Assembly (NCBI RefSeq): GCF_015546965.1
Contig: NZ_JADMUF010000002.1
Location: forward strand, 282,278-346,277
Direction: 5' to 3'
Length of the DNA stretch: 64,000 bases
DNA from: Collinsella aerofaciens
GTDB lineage: Bacteria > Actinomycetota > Coriobacteriia > Coriobacteriales > Coriobacteriaceae
Under the pieces are notes generated by a model. The model was not told where the DNA came from. It searched no databases and saw only the letters and a program-made list of their open reading frames with translations. The position numbers and the translations under genes were made by a program. This document shows, in pieces, positions 53,294 through 62,528 of this stretch; positions within the stretch are counted from its first letter, which is position 1; each line of letters opens with the position of its first letter.

Positions 53294-54418
53294 TTAAATC
53301 GGCTTTAAGAATGAAAGGTAATAGCTCGTAGAGTAGTGGTATATGTCGTTCGTATTGAACACAGAAATATATGGATAATTAAGAACGCTTATTTCCTCGA
53401 TATATTTAGATTGATCGATTGCAGCAGATATATTCTTTAAGTACATAACTAAACACATTGAGATGATACAGAGCAGTAGCACAGAGCCTTGCCTTGACTG
53501 GCCTTTTAAGAGTGCTGGCAATAATGCGCACTCAATTGCCAGCAAAGGCGCTGCAAGACGCGACGAAATTAGCTCGTTGCTCATAAATACGAGATAAATG
53601 CAAAACCCAATCGAATAACATTTGAATAAGAGCTTTGAAGATGTATCAACACTATTCCGTCCCGAATAAAGCATCACGGTTATGGAATAAATTGCCAGCC
53701 TATAAATCAAGGCCAAAAGATTGACACCGCTTGTCTCATATGAAATACCAATAAATGAAACAATGTATTGAAGTACAAAAGAAAGACCAACTCCGATACA
53801 AACCGAAGCTACTATTAAAGTAAAAATATGCTTGATTTGAATTTTTTGAACAACCAACAGTAGCAATAACACTAAAGCTCCGCTATGAATCGTCGAAAGC
53901 AGTAAATCGAGCAATATGAACTTGCCATGTTGCTCATTTTCAAGCATGGGAAGCATTAACCCAAGGAATACGGCTACCACCAATCCTTGTCTTAATGCAG
54001 AAAAGAAGTAAACAAAATATATTACAGGACATGCAAGCACTAAACTCAAAGCTCTATTTGGAGAATATCGTTTCAAGAATCTGCCCAGAAAGTACATTTC
54101 TATTACTGAAATCAATATGGACAAAGAAATGAAATCGAAGCCAAGGCAACGCCATAAATTGTTAATTATTTTCCATCCAAATTCTGAGTGAAATGCTTCT
54201 GTGTAATAGATGCTATTTAAGTTAATAGTGACAGGCGCAGACACAAAAATATAATTATACGCCAACCAATCAGTACCTTGCGCGTATCGAAGGGTTAGGA
54301 AAGAAGTTAAACAAAGAAACGAAAGTCCGTAAGAGATACGCTCCCATTTTGGATCAGATCCAAAGGCCGCGCATACTGCAGCGAGCAGAAATAGCCAAAG
54401 ATATAAACTCATGGACAC
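53294..54418 (-). CDS. EpsG-like polysaccharide polymerase (Wzy role)
   Basis: 374 residues, about ten helices. TLRYAQGTDWLAYNYIF near residue 43-59 and FFSALRQGLVVAVFLG in the middle fit EpsG-family polymerases (RyG.D...Y and RQ..A motifs). It would link repeat units outside the membrane. Very AT-rich. It starts 6 nt after the GT4 gene. Confidence 0.82.
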   Translation of the reverse strand: MSMSLYLWLFLLAAVCAAFGSDPKWERISYGLSFLCLTSFLTLRYAQGTDWLAYNYIFVSAPVTINLNSIYYTEAFHSEFGWKIINNLWRCLGFDFISLSILISVIEMYFLGRFLKRYSPNRALSLVLACPVIYFVYFFSALRQGLVVAVFLGLMLPMLENEQHGKFILLDLLLSTIHSGALVLLLLLVVQKIQIKHIFTLIVASVCIGVGLSFVLQYIVSFIGISYETSGVNLLALIYRLAIYSITVMLYSGRNSVDTSSKLLFKCYSIGFCIYLVFMSNELISSRLAAPLLAIECALLPALLKGQSRQGSVLLLCIISMCLVMYLKNISAAIDQSKYIEEISVLNYPYISVFNTNDIYHYSTSYYLSFLKPI

Positions 54419-54423
54419 TCCCG

Positions 54424-55545
54424 TTATGTCAATCTAATATGATTGAAAATAGAAAGATTGGATTCAACGCTCTGGTTGGCCTCGATGACAATCGATTCCT
54501 TTTTCCGGATTGTTTCCCTACACCCGCCCGTGTCGTAGGTAACTACAGGCGTCCCGCACGCCTCGGCCTCAAGGTTCACGGTGGGGTAGTTGTCCTCAGT
54601 CGTGGGGTTGAAGAAGACGTCTGCCGCTGTATAGATCGTGGCGAGCTGCTCGCGCGAATCGGTACGGCGAATGCCGATGACACCTGCTGGGAGCCGCCTG
54701 ATCTGCTTCTCAGAAAGTCCCACGAGCACGATCGCGTACTTCTCGTTATCTAGCTCGCCTGCTAGACGTATGAAGTCGCCGAGTCCCTTGCGCTCAGTCC
54801 AGGGGCTCGCGACTCCTAAGATCATGAAACGGTTGCCAATGCCATAGCGCTCGCGGAAGTCACTCGGCGTTGGCTTGAATACGCTCGTGTCAATAGTGTT
54901 GTGACGTACCTCGACGGGATAGTTCTTGAGGAAGCTCTCCCCCACCAGATCGGCGAGCCACTGCGACGGCGTTATCAGCTTCATACGCTCTGCCGGCACA
55001 AGGTTAAAGAAATGCTTCTTTGCATCAAAGTTCCACGCGCAAGAAGCCTTGGAGAATGTTTTGGGATAGGTATGTAGTTGCGAGCACGGCTCGCCGTACG
55101 CGCAATGAGACTGCCATTGCGCGTACTTTACATATGTAAAGTACGCGCAATGGCCCGTAAAGGCCCAACAATCATGCAGGGTCCATTCGATCTTGCACTC
55201 GTGCGCTGCAAGCCACTTAAAGAGCATCTCAACGTTTACATAGTACCCATGGATATTGTGCAGATGCACTACGTCGGGGTTGATCTCGTCTAAGCGAACA
55301 AGCAGGCGCCTTGTCGCTGCCTTGGAGTGGAAGCCTGCCTTGCCGTCGATTCGCGTCTGCAGCGCATCCAGACGCGAATCGATATCGGTCGAAAATCGAC
55401 ACTCGTGCTCGCCCTCGGCTGCACGGCCGCGGCCCCAGAAAACGAAGGAATCATTGCCCGCCGTTAGCAACTTACGGTGCTCCTTCATCATAATGCCGCC
55501 TGTAGAGCCATTTGGCACCGTGTTTATGTGGGCATAAACGGTCAC
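54424..55545 (-). CDS. Glycosyltransferase family 4
   Basis: 373 residues from GTG 55545, which overlaps the capG stop by one base (TAGTG). N-terminal VYAHINTVPNGSTGGIMMKE, the central WTLHDCWAFTGHCAYF region with a Cys-rich loop, and the GT4 E-x7-E in NPTTEDNYPTVNLEAEACGT. The longer open frame up to 56316 is antisense-like to capG and not real. A 40-bp perfect palindrome lies inside the gene at 55114-55153. Confidence 0.9.
   Translation of the reverse strand: MTVYAHINTVPNGSTGGIMMKEHRKLLTAGNDSFVFWGRGRAAEGEHECRFSTDIDSRLDALQTRIDGKAGFHSKAATRRLLVRLDEINPDVVHLHNIHGYYVNVEMLFKWLAAHECKIEWTLHDCWAFTGHCAYFTYVKYAQWQSHCAYGEPCSQLHTYPKTFSKASCAWNFDAKKHFFNLVPAERMKLITPSQWLADLVGESFLKNYPVEVRHNTIDTSVFKPTPSDFRERYGIGNRFMILGVASPWTERKGLGDFIRLAGELDNEKYAIVLVGLSEKQIRRLPAGVIGIRRTDSREQLATIYTAADVFFNPTTEDNYPTVNLEAEACGTPVVTYDTGGCRETIRKKESIVIEANQSVESNLSIFNHIRLT
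55114..55153. repeat. Perfect 40-bp palindrome inside the GT4 gene
   Basis: CCATTGCGCGTACTTTACAT (55114-55133) is followed without spacer by its exact reverse complement (55134-55153). The 12-mer GTACGCGCAATG occurs again at 55097-55108, giving three copies within 60 bp. Confidence 0.92.
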
Positions 55546-56729
55546 TACAGACTCTTCCTCCACACCATCTTGTCCACGACGCCGGTGTAGCTCTGGATAA
55601 TCTTGACCACCTTGGTGGACACGGTCTCGTCGGCGTAGTCGGGCACGGGCGCCTCGGGCAGCGACCCTTCCGCGTCGAGCTCGACGGCCGTATGGACGGC
55701 CTGCAACAGGCCCCTCTCGGAGATACCGGCCAGCGTGAAGCACGCCTTGTCCAGCGCCTCGGGGCGCTCGGTCGAGGTGCGGATGCACACCGCCGGGAAA
55801 GGCTTGCCGACGCTCGCGAAGAAGCTGGACTCCTCGGGCAGGGTGCCGGAGTCGGACACCACCGCGAAGGCGTTCATCTGCAGGCAGTTGTAGTCGTGGA
55901 AGCCCATGGGCTCGTGCATGTGCACGCGCGGGTCGAGCTGGAAGTCGGTGGCCTCCAGGCGCTTGTGGGAGCGCGGGTGGCAGGAGTACAGGATCGGCAT
56001 GTCGTACCTCTCCGCCAGCGCGTTGATGGCGGTGAACAGGCTCGTGAAGTTGGCCTCGGTGTCGATGTTCTCCTCGCGGTGCGCCGAGAGGAGCATGTAG
56101 CGCTTGGGCTTCAGGCCGAGCTCGGAGAGGATATTCGAGGCCTCGATCTTGTCCAGGTTCGCGCGCAGGACCTCCGCCATGGGCGAGCCCGTGACGTAGG
56201 TGCGCTCCGGGGCGCAGCCGGTGTCCCGGAGGTAACGGCGGGCGTGCTCGGAGTAGGCCAGGTTGACGTCGGAGATCACGTCGACGATGCGGCGGTTGGT
56301 CTCCTCGGGCAGGCACTCGTCCTTGCAGCGGTTGCCCGCCTCCATGTGGAAGATGGGGATGTGCAGGCGCTTGGCCGCGATGGCGGACAGGCAGCTGTTG
56401 GTGTCGCCCAGGATTAGGAGGGCGTCGGGCTCGACCTGGACCATGAGCTTGTAGCTCGCGGCGATGATGTTGCCGACGGTCTCACCCAGGTCGGCGCCCA
56501 CGGCGTCCAGGTAGACGTCAGGGTCGTCCAGCGATAGGTCGCGGAAGAAGATGCCGTTGAGCGTGTAGTCGTAGTTCTGCCCGGTGTGCGCCAGCAGGCA
56601 GTCGAAGTGGCGGCGGCACTTCTTGATGACCTCGGACAGGCGAATGACCTCGGGGCGGGTTCCCACGATGATGAGTAGCTTCAGGCTGCCGTCGTCCTTG
56701 AATGCGATATCGGAATAGTCTCTGCCCAT
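55545..56729 (-). CDS. capG: UDP-N-acetylglucosamine 2-epimerase-type enzyme
   Basis: 394 residues, non-hydrolysing 2-epimerase fold: IIVGTRPEVIRLSEVI, THTGQNYDY, GDTNSCLSA, HMEAGNRCKDECLPEE. After CapE and CapF it should be the CapG step, 2-epimerisation to UDP-N-acetyl-L-fucosamine. Function taken from the gene trio; by sequence alone it could be WecB. 4 nt after capF. GC-rich. Confidence 0.9.
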   Translation of the reverse strand: MGRDYSDIAFKDDGSLKLLIIVGTRPEVIRLSEVIKKCRRHFDCLLAHTGQNYDYTLNGIFFRDLSLDDPDVYLDAVGADLGETVGNIIAASYKLMVQVEPDALLILGDTNSCLSAIAAKRLHIPIFHMEAGNRCKDECLPEETNRRIVDVISDVNLAYSEHARRYLRDTGCAPERTYVTGSPMAEVLRANLDKIEASNILSELGLKPKRYMLLSAHREENIDTEANFTSLFTAINALAERYDMPILYSCHPRSHKRLEATDFQLDPRVHMHEPMGFHDYNCLQMNAFAVVSDSGTLPEESSFFASVGKPFPAVCIRTSTERPEALDKACFTLAGISERGLLQAVHTAVELDAEGSLPEAPVPDYADETVSTKVVKIIQSYTGVVDKMVWRKSL

Positions 56730-56733
56730 GCGG

Positions 56734-57951
56734 CTAGACCTCCTCGTAGTAGGTGTCGGGGTTCTCGGGGTCGAAGGGCTCGTTGGCCCACATGACCGTC
56801 ACGAGGTCCTCGATGTCGGACAGGTTGGTGATGGAGTGCGTGTAGCCGGGGATCATCTCAACGGCGCGCATGTCTGAACCGGAGACGATGTACTCGTCGA
56901 CCGGGAACGGGTTGCCCTCGGCGTCCTCCCCCACCTTCCTCAATTTGATGGACGCGGTGCCGGAGACCACCAGGAACCTCTCCCACTTGCTCATGTGCCA
57001 GTGGTTGCCCTTGGTGATCCCGGGCTTGCTCACGTTGACCGAGACCTGCCCGCGCTCCGGCGTGCGCAGGAACTCGGTGAACGAGCCGCGGCCGTCGACG
57101 TTGGGCTTGAGGCCGTAGGCGAAGTTACCCGGCTCGTAGTAGGACAGGAACGTGCTCCAGAGCTTCTTGGAGAAGGACTCCTCGGATAGGTCGGGAACCG
57201 AGAGCGTCTCGCGGCTGTCGCGGAAGCAGCCCAGCAGGTAGACGATCTCGCCCAGGGTCTTCACATCGGTCTCCGGGACGTAGCAGAACCCGTCCCCATC
57301 GACGCGCTCCAGCCCCTCGTAGCCGCAGCGGTGCTCCTGCCCCAGCAGGGCGCCCAGCATCTCTTCGACGAGGTCGTCGATATAGAGGAGTTCCAGCTCC
57401 ACGCTGGGGTCATTGACGGTGTAGGGGCGGCCGTTAGCGATGGCGTCGCAGAATGTGGCCACGGCGGAGTTGTAGCGCGGGCGGCACCACTTGCCGTAGA
57501 GGTTCGGGAAGCGGTAGATGAGCACCGGCGCGCCGGTGCGCTCACCATACTTCCGGAACAGGCCCTCACCCGCCAGCTTGGACTCGCCGTAGACCGAACC
57601 CTCGAAGCGGCCAGACAGGCTCGCCTGCGCGGAGCTGGAGAGCATGACGGGGCACGTGTTGCCGTGGCGCTCGAGCGCCTCGAGCAGCGTGGAGGCGAAC
57701 CCGAAGTTGCCCTCCATGAACTCCGCCTGGTCCTCGGGGCGGTTGACGCCGGCCAGGTTGAAGACGAAGTCGGCGCGGGAGCAGTAGCCGTCCAGCTCCC
57801 CGGGCGTCGAGTCGACGTCGTACTCCATGACCTCGAGCGGGAGCAGCCCCTGATACTTCTCGCGGCGGTCCTTGCCGTCGCGGATGTTTTTCAGCGCGCA
57901 GCAGAGGTTCCTGCCGACGAAGCCCCTGGCGCCGGTGACGAGGACGCGCAC
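56734..57951 (-). CDS. capF: Bifunctional SDR-cupin, CapF-type UDP-sugar reductase/epimerase
   Basis: 405 residues. N-terminal SDR (TGARGFVGRNL at 6-16; YGESKLAGE with YxxxK) and a C-terminal cupin (KPGITKGNHWHMSKWERFLV ... IKLRK), the CapF/WbjC arrangement that converts the CapE product to UDP-2-acetamido-2,6-dideoxy-L-talose. Between capE and capG with 1-4 nt gaps. Confidence 0.92.
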   Translation of the reverse strand: MRVLVTGARGFVGRNLCCALKNIRDGKDRREKYQGLLPLEVMEYDVDSTPGELDGYCSRADFVFNLAGVNRPEDQAEFMEGNFGFASTLLEALERHGNTCPVMLSSSAQASLSGRFEGSVYGESKLAGEGLFRKYGERTGAPVLIYRFPNLYGKWCRPRYNSAVATFCDAIANGRPYTVNDPSVELELLYIDDLVEEMLGALLGQEHRCGYEGLERVDGDGFCYVPETDVKTLGEIVYLLGCFRDSRETLSVPDLSEESFSKKLWSTFLSYYEPGNFAYGLKPNVDGRGSFTEFLRTPERGQVSVNVSKPGITKGNHWHMSKWERFLVVSGTASIKLRKVGEDAEGNPFPVDEYIVSGSDMRAVEMIPGYTHSITNLSDIEDLVTVMWANEPFDPENPDTYYEEV

Positions 57952-57952
57952 C

Positions 57953-59008
57953 CTACTGCACCGCCTCGTGCTCGCGGCCCTCGAGCGCCAGCTGCACGTA
58001 CTCGGCGGTCTTGATCTTGGCGATGGTGCCCTCCACGTCGAGCCTCTCGGTGTTGTGGGAGGTGTAGGACTCGTCGGCCTGGGTCTCCACCTCGCCGTCC
58101 ACGACGAACTTGTCGTAGTTGAGGTCGCGCGAGTCGCATGCCACGCGGTAGTAGCCGCCCATGTCCTCGGCCCTCAGGCGCTCCTCGCGGGTCATGAGGG
58201 TCTCGAAGAGCTTCTCGCCGTGGCGGGTGCCGATGACCTGGGTCCCCACGCGGCCGAAGACCTCCTGCACGGCCTCGGCGAGGTCGCCGATGGTGGAGGC
58301 AGGCGCCTTCTGGATGAACAGGTCGCCGGGGTTGGCGTGCTCGAAGGCGAACTGCAACAGGTCCACGGCCTCGTCCAGGTTCATGAGGAAGCGGGTCATG
58401 TTGGGGTCGGTGACCGTGAGCGGCTCGCCCTTGCGGATGCGGTCGATGAACAGCGGGATGACCGAGCCGCGCGAGCACATGACGTTGCCGTAGCGGGTGC
58501 AGCAGATGGTGGTGCGGCCGGCGCCGTTGCGGGCGTTGGCGTAGATGATGGACTCCATCATGGCCTTGGACTTGCCCATGGCGTTGATGGGGTATGCGGC
58601 CTTGTCGGTGGACAGGCACACGACGCGGTCCACGCCCTCCTCGATTGCGGCGTGGAGCACGTTGTCCGTGCCGATGACGTTGGTGCGAACGGCCTCCATG
58701 GGGAAGAACTCGCAGGAGGGCACCTGCTTCAAGGCGGCGGCGTGGAAGATGTAGTCCACGCCGTGCATGGCGTCGCGCACCGACTGGGCGTTGCGCACGT
58801 CGCCGATGAAGAAACGTACCTTGGAGGCGAGCTCGGGCGACTTCTCCTGCAGGAGGTGGCGCATGTCGTCCTGCTTCTTCTCGTCGCGCGAGAAGATGCG
58901 GATCTCAGCCAGGTCGGTGTTCATGAAGTGCTTGAGCACGGTGTTGCCGAAAGAGCCGGTGCCACCTGTGATCATCAGGGTCTTGTCTTTAAAAGCGTTG
59001 GTGTTAAC
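57953..59008 (-). CDS. capE: UDP-N-acetylglucosamine 4,6-dehydratase/5-epimerase
   Basis: 351 residues, CapE/WbjB/FlaA1 type. TGGTGSFGNTVLKHF (15-29), FSRDEKKQ, and STDKAAYPINAMGKSKAMME, where Met replaces the usual Tyr, as in inverting dehydratases. Start ATG 59008; the frame extends a few codons into wbuB. First step to UDP-L-FucNAc. Confidence 0.92.
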   Translation of the reverse strand, partial: VNTNAFKDKTLMITGGTGSFGNTVLKHFMNTDLAEIRIFSRDEKKQDDMRHLLQEKSPELASKVRFFIGDVRNAQSVRDAMHGVDYIFHAAALKQVPSCEFFPMEAVRTNVIGTDNVLHAAIEEGVDRVVCLSTDKAAYPINAMGKSKAMMESIIYANARNGAGRTTICCTRYGNVMCSRGSVIPLFIDRIRKGEPLTVTDPNMTRFLMNLDEAVDLLQFAFEHANPGDLFIQKAPASTIGDLAEAVQEVFGRVGTQVIGTRHGEKLFETLMTREERLRAEDMGGYYRVACDSRDLNYDKFVVDGEVETQADESYTSHNTERLDVEGTIAKIKTAEYVQLALEGREHEAVQ

Positions 59009-60224
59009 CATTATTATTCTCCCCAGCAAGTTCCTTAAGGATTGATTCCAATTTGTCGAAAAACATCTCTTTGGAGAAATGGGATTCGTAATAGGAGCGG
59101 GCGTTTTTGCCCATTAGTTCTTTGTCGTTGCGTTCAACAAATTCATCGCAGATACGTGCCAAACCTTTGGCATCCTCAATAGCGCAACAAAGGCCGCAAT
59201 GCGCTTCGTCGAGTACACGCTTAGTTTCACCGGAGAGTGCAGCTAAGACAGGCTTACCAGCCGCAAGATATGTCGTAACTTTTCTGGGCAACGTATACGT
59301 GGCCATGGGGCTATCCTCAAACGTAACCAGCATGGCTGAGGAAGCTGCATAATACCGAGGCATTTTCTCTATGGGTTTACGCCCATGAAAGACAACATTC
59401 TTAGCCTTTAACGTCTCAGCGAGTCGTTTACAATCATCGAGTCTAGAACCCGACCCAACAACATGGAAAACAATTCGATCGTTGTTGCAAAGACTGGCAG
59501 CACGGACAATAGTTGCGACAGACTGAGCCTGTCCAACGTTTCCCGCAAACGTTAGATTTACCTTTGTCGGGTCATAGCCATCGCATCCGCCAGAAGCCCC
59601 TACCGTCCCAAAATTATCGTCTGCATATTGAGGAAGGTAGTCAGACGGTTCTCTATTCAAGGAAAGACTGCTTGAGAAATATTCGTCAAACAGCGGCGAA
59701 GTGACAGCGATCCTGTCAGCCCGACTATAAATCCGCCTACTTACAGAAGACATCCATTTATAAGGGAGAGACTCCTGGCTAAAGCCGCCCGCAGTTAAAC
59801 TTATAGGCCAAAGATCAAAGCAATATAGAAGCATCTTCTTGTGATGCTTCTTGGCATAAACCAAACCGGGATCAACTTGCATAACAGGTGAAAACTGGTA
59901 ACCAAGAACAACATCAAACTCATCTTTAATATCTCGTGCAAGCTTATCTGCGTTGTACCAAAAGGAAAGATAGTTTTTAACCCTGTTTGCGGCACCCGTT
60001 TTTCGAGGTGCTAAATTTGCACGCAGAATAGTTACGCCGTTACGCTTTTGAACCCGATTTTTGCCATTTCTATACTCATCGGGAATATCGGAATTTGGCA
60101 TTCCCGTATTAGGCAGACCGGTTAATGCGGTCACCGAATGGCCACGCTTAACAAGCTCTTCGCATACGTCAGAGGTGTTAAAGGGCTCAGGCCAATAATG
60201 TTGGCAGACGACGAGAATATTCAC
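59004..60224 (-). CDS. Glycosyltransferase family 4, WbuB-like
   Basis: 406 residues. ILVVCQHYWPEPFNTSDVCE at the start and LLYCFDLWPISLTAGG are typical of the WcaI/WbuB group; the C-terminal GT4 part has LAAGKPVLAALSGE. WbuB of E. coli transfers L-FucNAc, the sugar that the next three genes make, a good functional match. AT-rich. It overlaps the sugar transferase gene by one base. Confidence 0.88.
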   Translation of the reverse strand: MNILVVCQHYWPEPFNTSDVCEELVKRGHSVTALTGLPNTGMPNSDIPDEYRNGKNRVQKRNGVTILRANLAPRKTGAANRVKNYLSFWYNADKLARDIKDEFDVVLGYQFSPVMQVDPGLVYAKKHHKKMLLYCFDLWPISLTAGGFSQESLPYKWMSSVSRRIYSRADRIAVTSPLFDEYFSSSLSLNREPSDYLPQYADDNFGTVGASGGCDGYDPTKVNLTFAGNVGQAQSVATIVRAASLCNNDRIVFHVVGSGSRLDDCKRLAETLKAKNVVFHGRKPIEKMPRYYAASSAMLVTFEDSPMATYTLPRKVTTYLAAGKPVLAALSGETKRVLDEAHCGLCCAIEDAKGLARICDEFVERNDKELMGKNARSYYESHFSKEMFFDKLESILKELAGENNNG

Positions 60225-61012
60225 TATCTCGCACCGTCTCCCGTGCTCACAACGCCAAGCGTCTTGAGCATAATCACAAGGTCCGTCTTGATATTTCTTG
60301 ATTTAATGTACTGGAGGTCAAACATGACCTTTTCGCTGGGAAGCAAGTCATAGCCACCCGTTACCTGGGCAAGACCGGAAATGCCCGGACGGACCATAGT
60401 GTGGTAATGCCATCCGTGAATACGCTTCTCAAACGCATCGCAGAACGCAGGACGCTCGGGGCGCGGACCGATAAGACTCATATCGCCCTTAAAGACATTC
60501 CAAAACTGCGGAATCTCATCCAGACGCGTCTTGCGCATAAACTTGCCAAACGGTGTTACGCGCGGATCTTCGTCCTGTGCCCACTGGGCACCACGAGATT
60601 CAGCATCGGTATACATACTGCGGAACTTATAGATATTAAAGACCTTGCCATCTTTGCCAACGCGACGCTGCGCGTAAATGACGGGGCCTTCGGACTCGGA
60701 CTTAATCTTGATGGCAATAACAGCCATCGGAATCGCGAGAATAACGAGCGCACAACCGCAAGAGACAACATCGAAAGAGCGCTTGATAAAGCGGTAGAAA
60801 AGTCCACCGTTTACGATGGGTTCTTCTAGTTCAATGATGTCGTCACCAGGCAGCAGTTTTTCCAGCACATCGGTCGGAATGCCGTTCTCGGATAGCTTCG
60901 GCTCATGTTTGCCAACGCTGTTAAGCTTTGCAGCCTCGCGCCTGTCCTCAAGCGTGACAGTAAGCGCTGCCGCATCCCCCATTTGATTGTTATGCACGTT
61001 CTCTTCCAACAC
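60224..61012 (-). CDS. Initiating sugar-phosphate transferase (WbaP/PglC type)
   Basis: 262 residues. One helix (FDVVSCGCALVILAIPMAV, about 88-106) and the catalytic domain: GPVIYAQRRVGKDGKVFNIY, KFRSM, then KTRLDEIPQFWNVFKGDMSL and IGPRPE. Transfers a sugar phosphate to undecaprenyl phosphate, the first step of repeat-unit assembly. The ~80-residue acidic N-terminus is not part of the family. Confidence 0.92.
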   Translation of the reverse strand: MLEENVHNNQMGDAAALTVTLEDRREAAKLNSVGKHEPKLSENGIPTDVLEKLLPGDDIIELEEPIVNGGLFYRFIKRSFDVVSCGCALVILAIPMAVIAIKIKSESEGPVIYAQRRVGKDGKVFNIYKFRSMYTDAESRGAQWAQDEDPRVTPFGKFMRKTRLDEIPQFWNVFKGDMSLIGPRPERPAFCDAFEKRIHGWHYHTMVRPGISGLAQVTGGYDLLPSEKVMFDLQYIKSRNIKTDLVIMLKTLGVVSTGDGAR

Positions 61013-61064
61013 TATCTCCCCGCCCCCGAGGATCCTCCCTGTCCCGTTAAACAGTCGCCTGCAG

Positions 61065-61619
61065 CTAGGCGATCGCTTTTTTAAGGTTTCGCATTACGCG
61101 CTGCTCGGCCGAAAGCACGGCAAGGCCAACGCGCGTAGTTACGCGTCGGCCGCACAGGTCAAGCTCCAAATAAGCAGTGCTCTTGCGTCTGTTAATGGTT
61201 TTGATAAGGCCTTCGTGGCCCAGTAGCGGGCCTGCCGTCACTACGACCTTGTCACCGTCTTTTAGGGCCTCGCTCATGGGCACTATGCGGTCTCCCCTAT
61301 ACGTAAAGCCGCCAATAAGCTGGACCTCTTCTTTTGCCAACGGCACAAACTGACCGTCCTGGGATAACACCCTGGCAAAGTCATCCATGCGCAGCAGATA
61401 CTGTTGCACGGTACGGGGATCTGCCGTATCGCAGATAAGATAACCGGGAAAGAGCGGCTTGGTCGTATTGACCCATTCGCCGTGTACTTTGATCTCGGTT
61501 TGAAATTGGGGATAAAAGAGCTCCTGCATGGCACCAGCCGGCACCATACGCTCAATGCGCTCGCGCATTACGTCTTCGCGACCGTTAATGACCTGGATCA
61601 CATACCACACGAGCACCAC
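61065..61619 (-). CDS. loaP: NusG-like antiterminator (LoaP type)
   Basis: 184 residues: NGN domain (WYVIQVINGREDVMRERIER at 5-24; LFPGYLICD) and C-terminal KOW (VVVTAGPLLGHEGLIKTINR). Specialised NusG paralogues at the head of polysaccharide operons (LoaP, UpxY, RfaH) let polymerase read through long operons. The gene is the first of the cluster, 52 nt from the sugar transferase. It should act on an RNA element of the leader or just downstream. Confidence 0.88.
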   Translation of the reverse strand: MVLVWYVIQVINGREDVMRERIERMVPAGAMQELFYPQFQTEIKVHGEWVNTTKPLFPGYLICDTADPRTVQQYLLRMDDFARVLSQDGQFVPLAKEEVQLIGGFTYRGDRIVPMSEALKDGDKVVVTAGPLLGHEGLIKTINRRKSTAYLELDLCGRRVTTRVGLAVLSAEQRVMRNLKKAIA

Positions 61620-62342
61620 CCCCTTGCTGTCTTACGTGTGGCTCACGGGGTTTGTGTATGGCTTCGCCAGGGCGCTTGTGCGCGAAGGCGCTCCATATTC
61701 AAACCCTGAGCCCAGTTAGACAAGCACGTGGCTCTGCCCCACCGTGAACGGTATGTATAAGCGCAGTTGCTAGAGACGCGGACGTGTATCGCAAAATGAC
61801 CGCGTCCCCAGCTGACTGCGTGCGACCCAGTCAAGTGGGAACAAAACTGGACCGCACGCAAACAGCTGAAGAACTGCTACGCTTTGGCATGCAAGCGAAT
61901 AAATGCATCTTAGAATTAACTCAGTGCAAATACATAACGTTGCATGACATCTATATTGGAGCTCGTGGTGTTTCTGGCACCGCCGTTACGGCCGGATGCT
62001 GATTTACCCTGCGCTTTGTGATCTGCTGGAGCCTTGAGCACAGTTGAACTCATGTAACGTTAGTTATCCTAGCACAAGCTGGTAGAGAAACTGATTTGGG
62101 TTGCGTTGGACAACATATCGTTCATTTGACGTGCTTAAGGGGGTTGTTTTAGGATGTTGTTCACGTTGGCGCAGGTTATTGGGGTGCTGGCAATAATTGG
62201 GAGCGTTCCTGAAGCCCAAACGGAGCAGCGAGCTGCACTGGTAATTGCGTTTGGATAACAAACTATGTACAGACATGGGAAATAAATTGTGCAACTTTTT
62301 GTTGGCGTAGGTGGGGTTTGTGGCGCGTGGTGTTTTGGCATG
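61620..62342 (-). other. Long leader of the polysaccharide operon
   Basis: No gene. A promoter is likely near 62050-62080 (TAGGAT/GATAAC region), which would leave over 400 nt of leader. The clearest structure is the 61809-61868 hairpin. A second short palindrome is GCCGT-A-ACGGC at about 61983-61993. No classical ops/JUMPstart sequence is seen. Confidence 0.45.
61809..61868 (-). promoter_or_regulatory. Strong leader hairpin upstream of loaP
   Basis: CAGCTG (61809-61814), GCGTGCG and CCCAGT pair with ACTGG, CGCACGC and CAGCTG (61863-61868): about 20 pairs with small mismatches around an 11-nt loop. No T-run on the minus strand, so it is more likely a recognition or pausing element than a terminator. 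Confidence 0.55.
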
Positions 62343-62369
62343 AAAAAAGCCCTCGGAATTCCGAAGGCC
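62343..62369 (-). terminator. Terminator after tRNA-Ala, copy 3
   Basis: GCCCTCGG (62349-62356), loop AATT, CCGAAGGCC (62361-62369), six T on the minus strand (62343-62348). Confidence 0.85.
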
Positions 62370-62385
62370 TTTGCATTCACGATGG

Positions 62386-62458
62386 TGGAGACGAGGGGGA
62401 TCGAACCCCTGACCTCTTGACTGCCAGTCAAGCGCTCTCCCAGCTGAGCTACGCCCCC
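62386..62458 (-). tRNA. tRNA-Ala(GGC), copy 3
   Basis: Identical to the genes at 23095 and 23940, with different flanks apart from the promoter pattern. Confidence 0.95.
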
Positions 62459-62471
62459 GTGACGAGGAGAT

Positions 62472-62500
62472 ACTATAGGGGAAGTTGGCGCGACGTGCAA
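62472..62500 (-). promoter_or_regulatory. Promoter of tRNA-Ala copy 3
   Basis: TTGCAC (62495-62500), 17-nt spacer, TATAGT (62472-62477) on the minus strand. Confidence 0.8.
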
Positions 62501-62528
62501 GGACTTTTTTGGGTCAGACTCTAAATGC

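Noticed and set aside
54424-56316. A 630-codon open frame on the minus strand extending the GT4 protein far upstream
   Set aside because: The first 260 codons are an out-of-frame reading of capG with Arg/Pro/His-rich, unnatural composition; the GTG at 55545 coupled to the capG stop is the real start.
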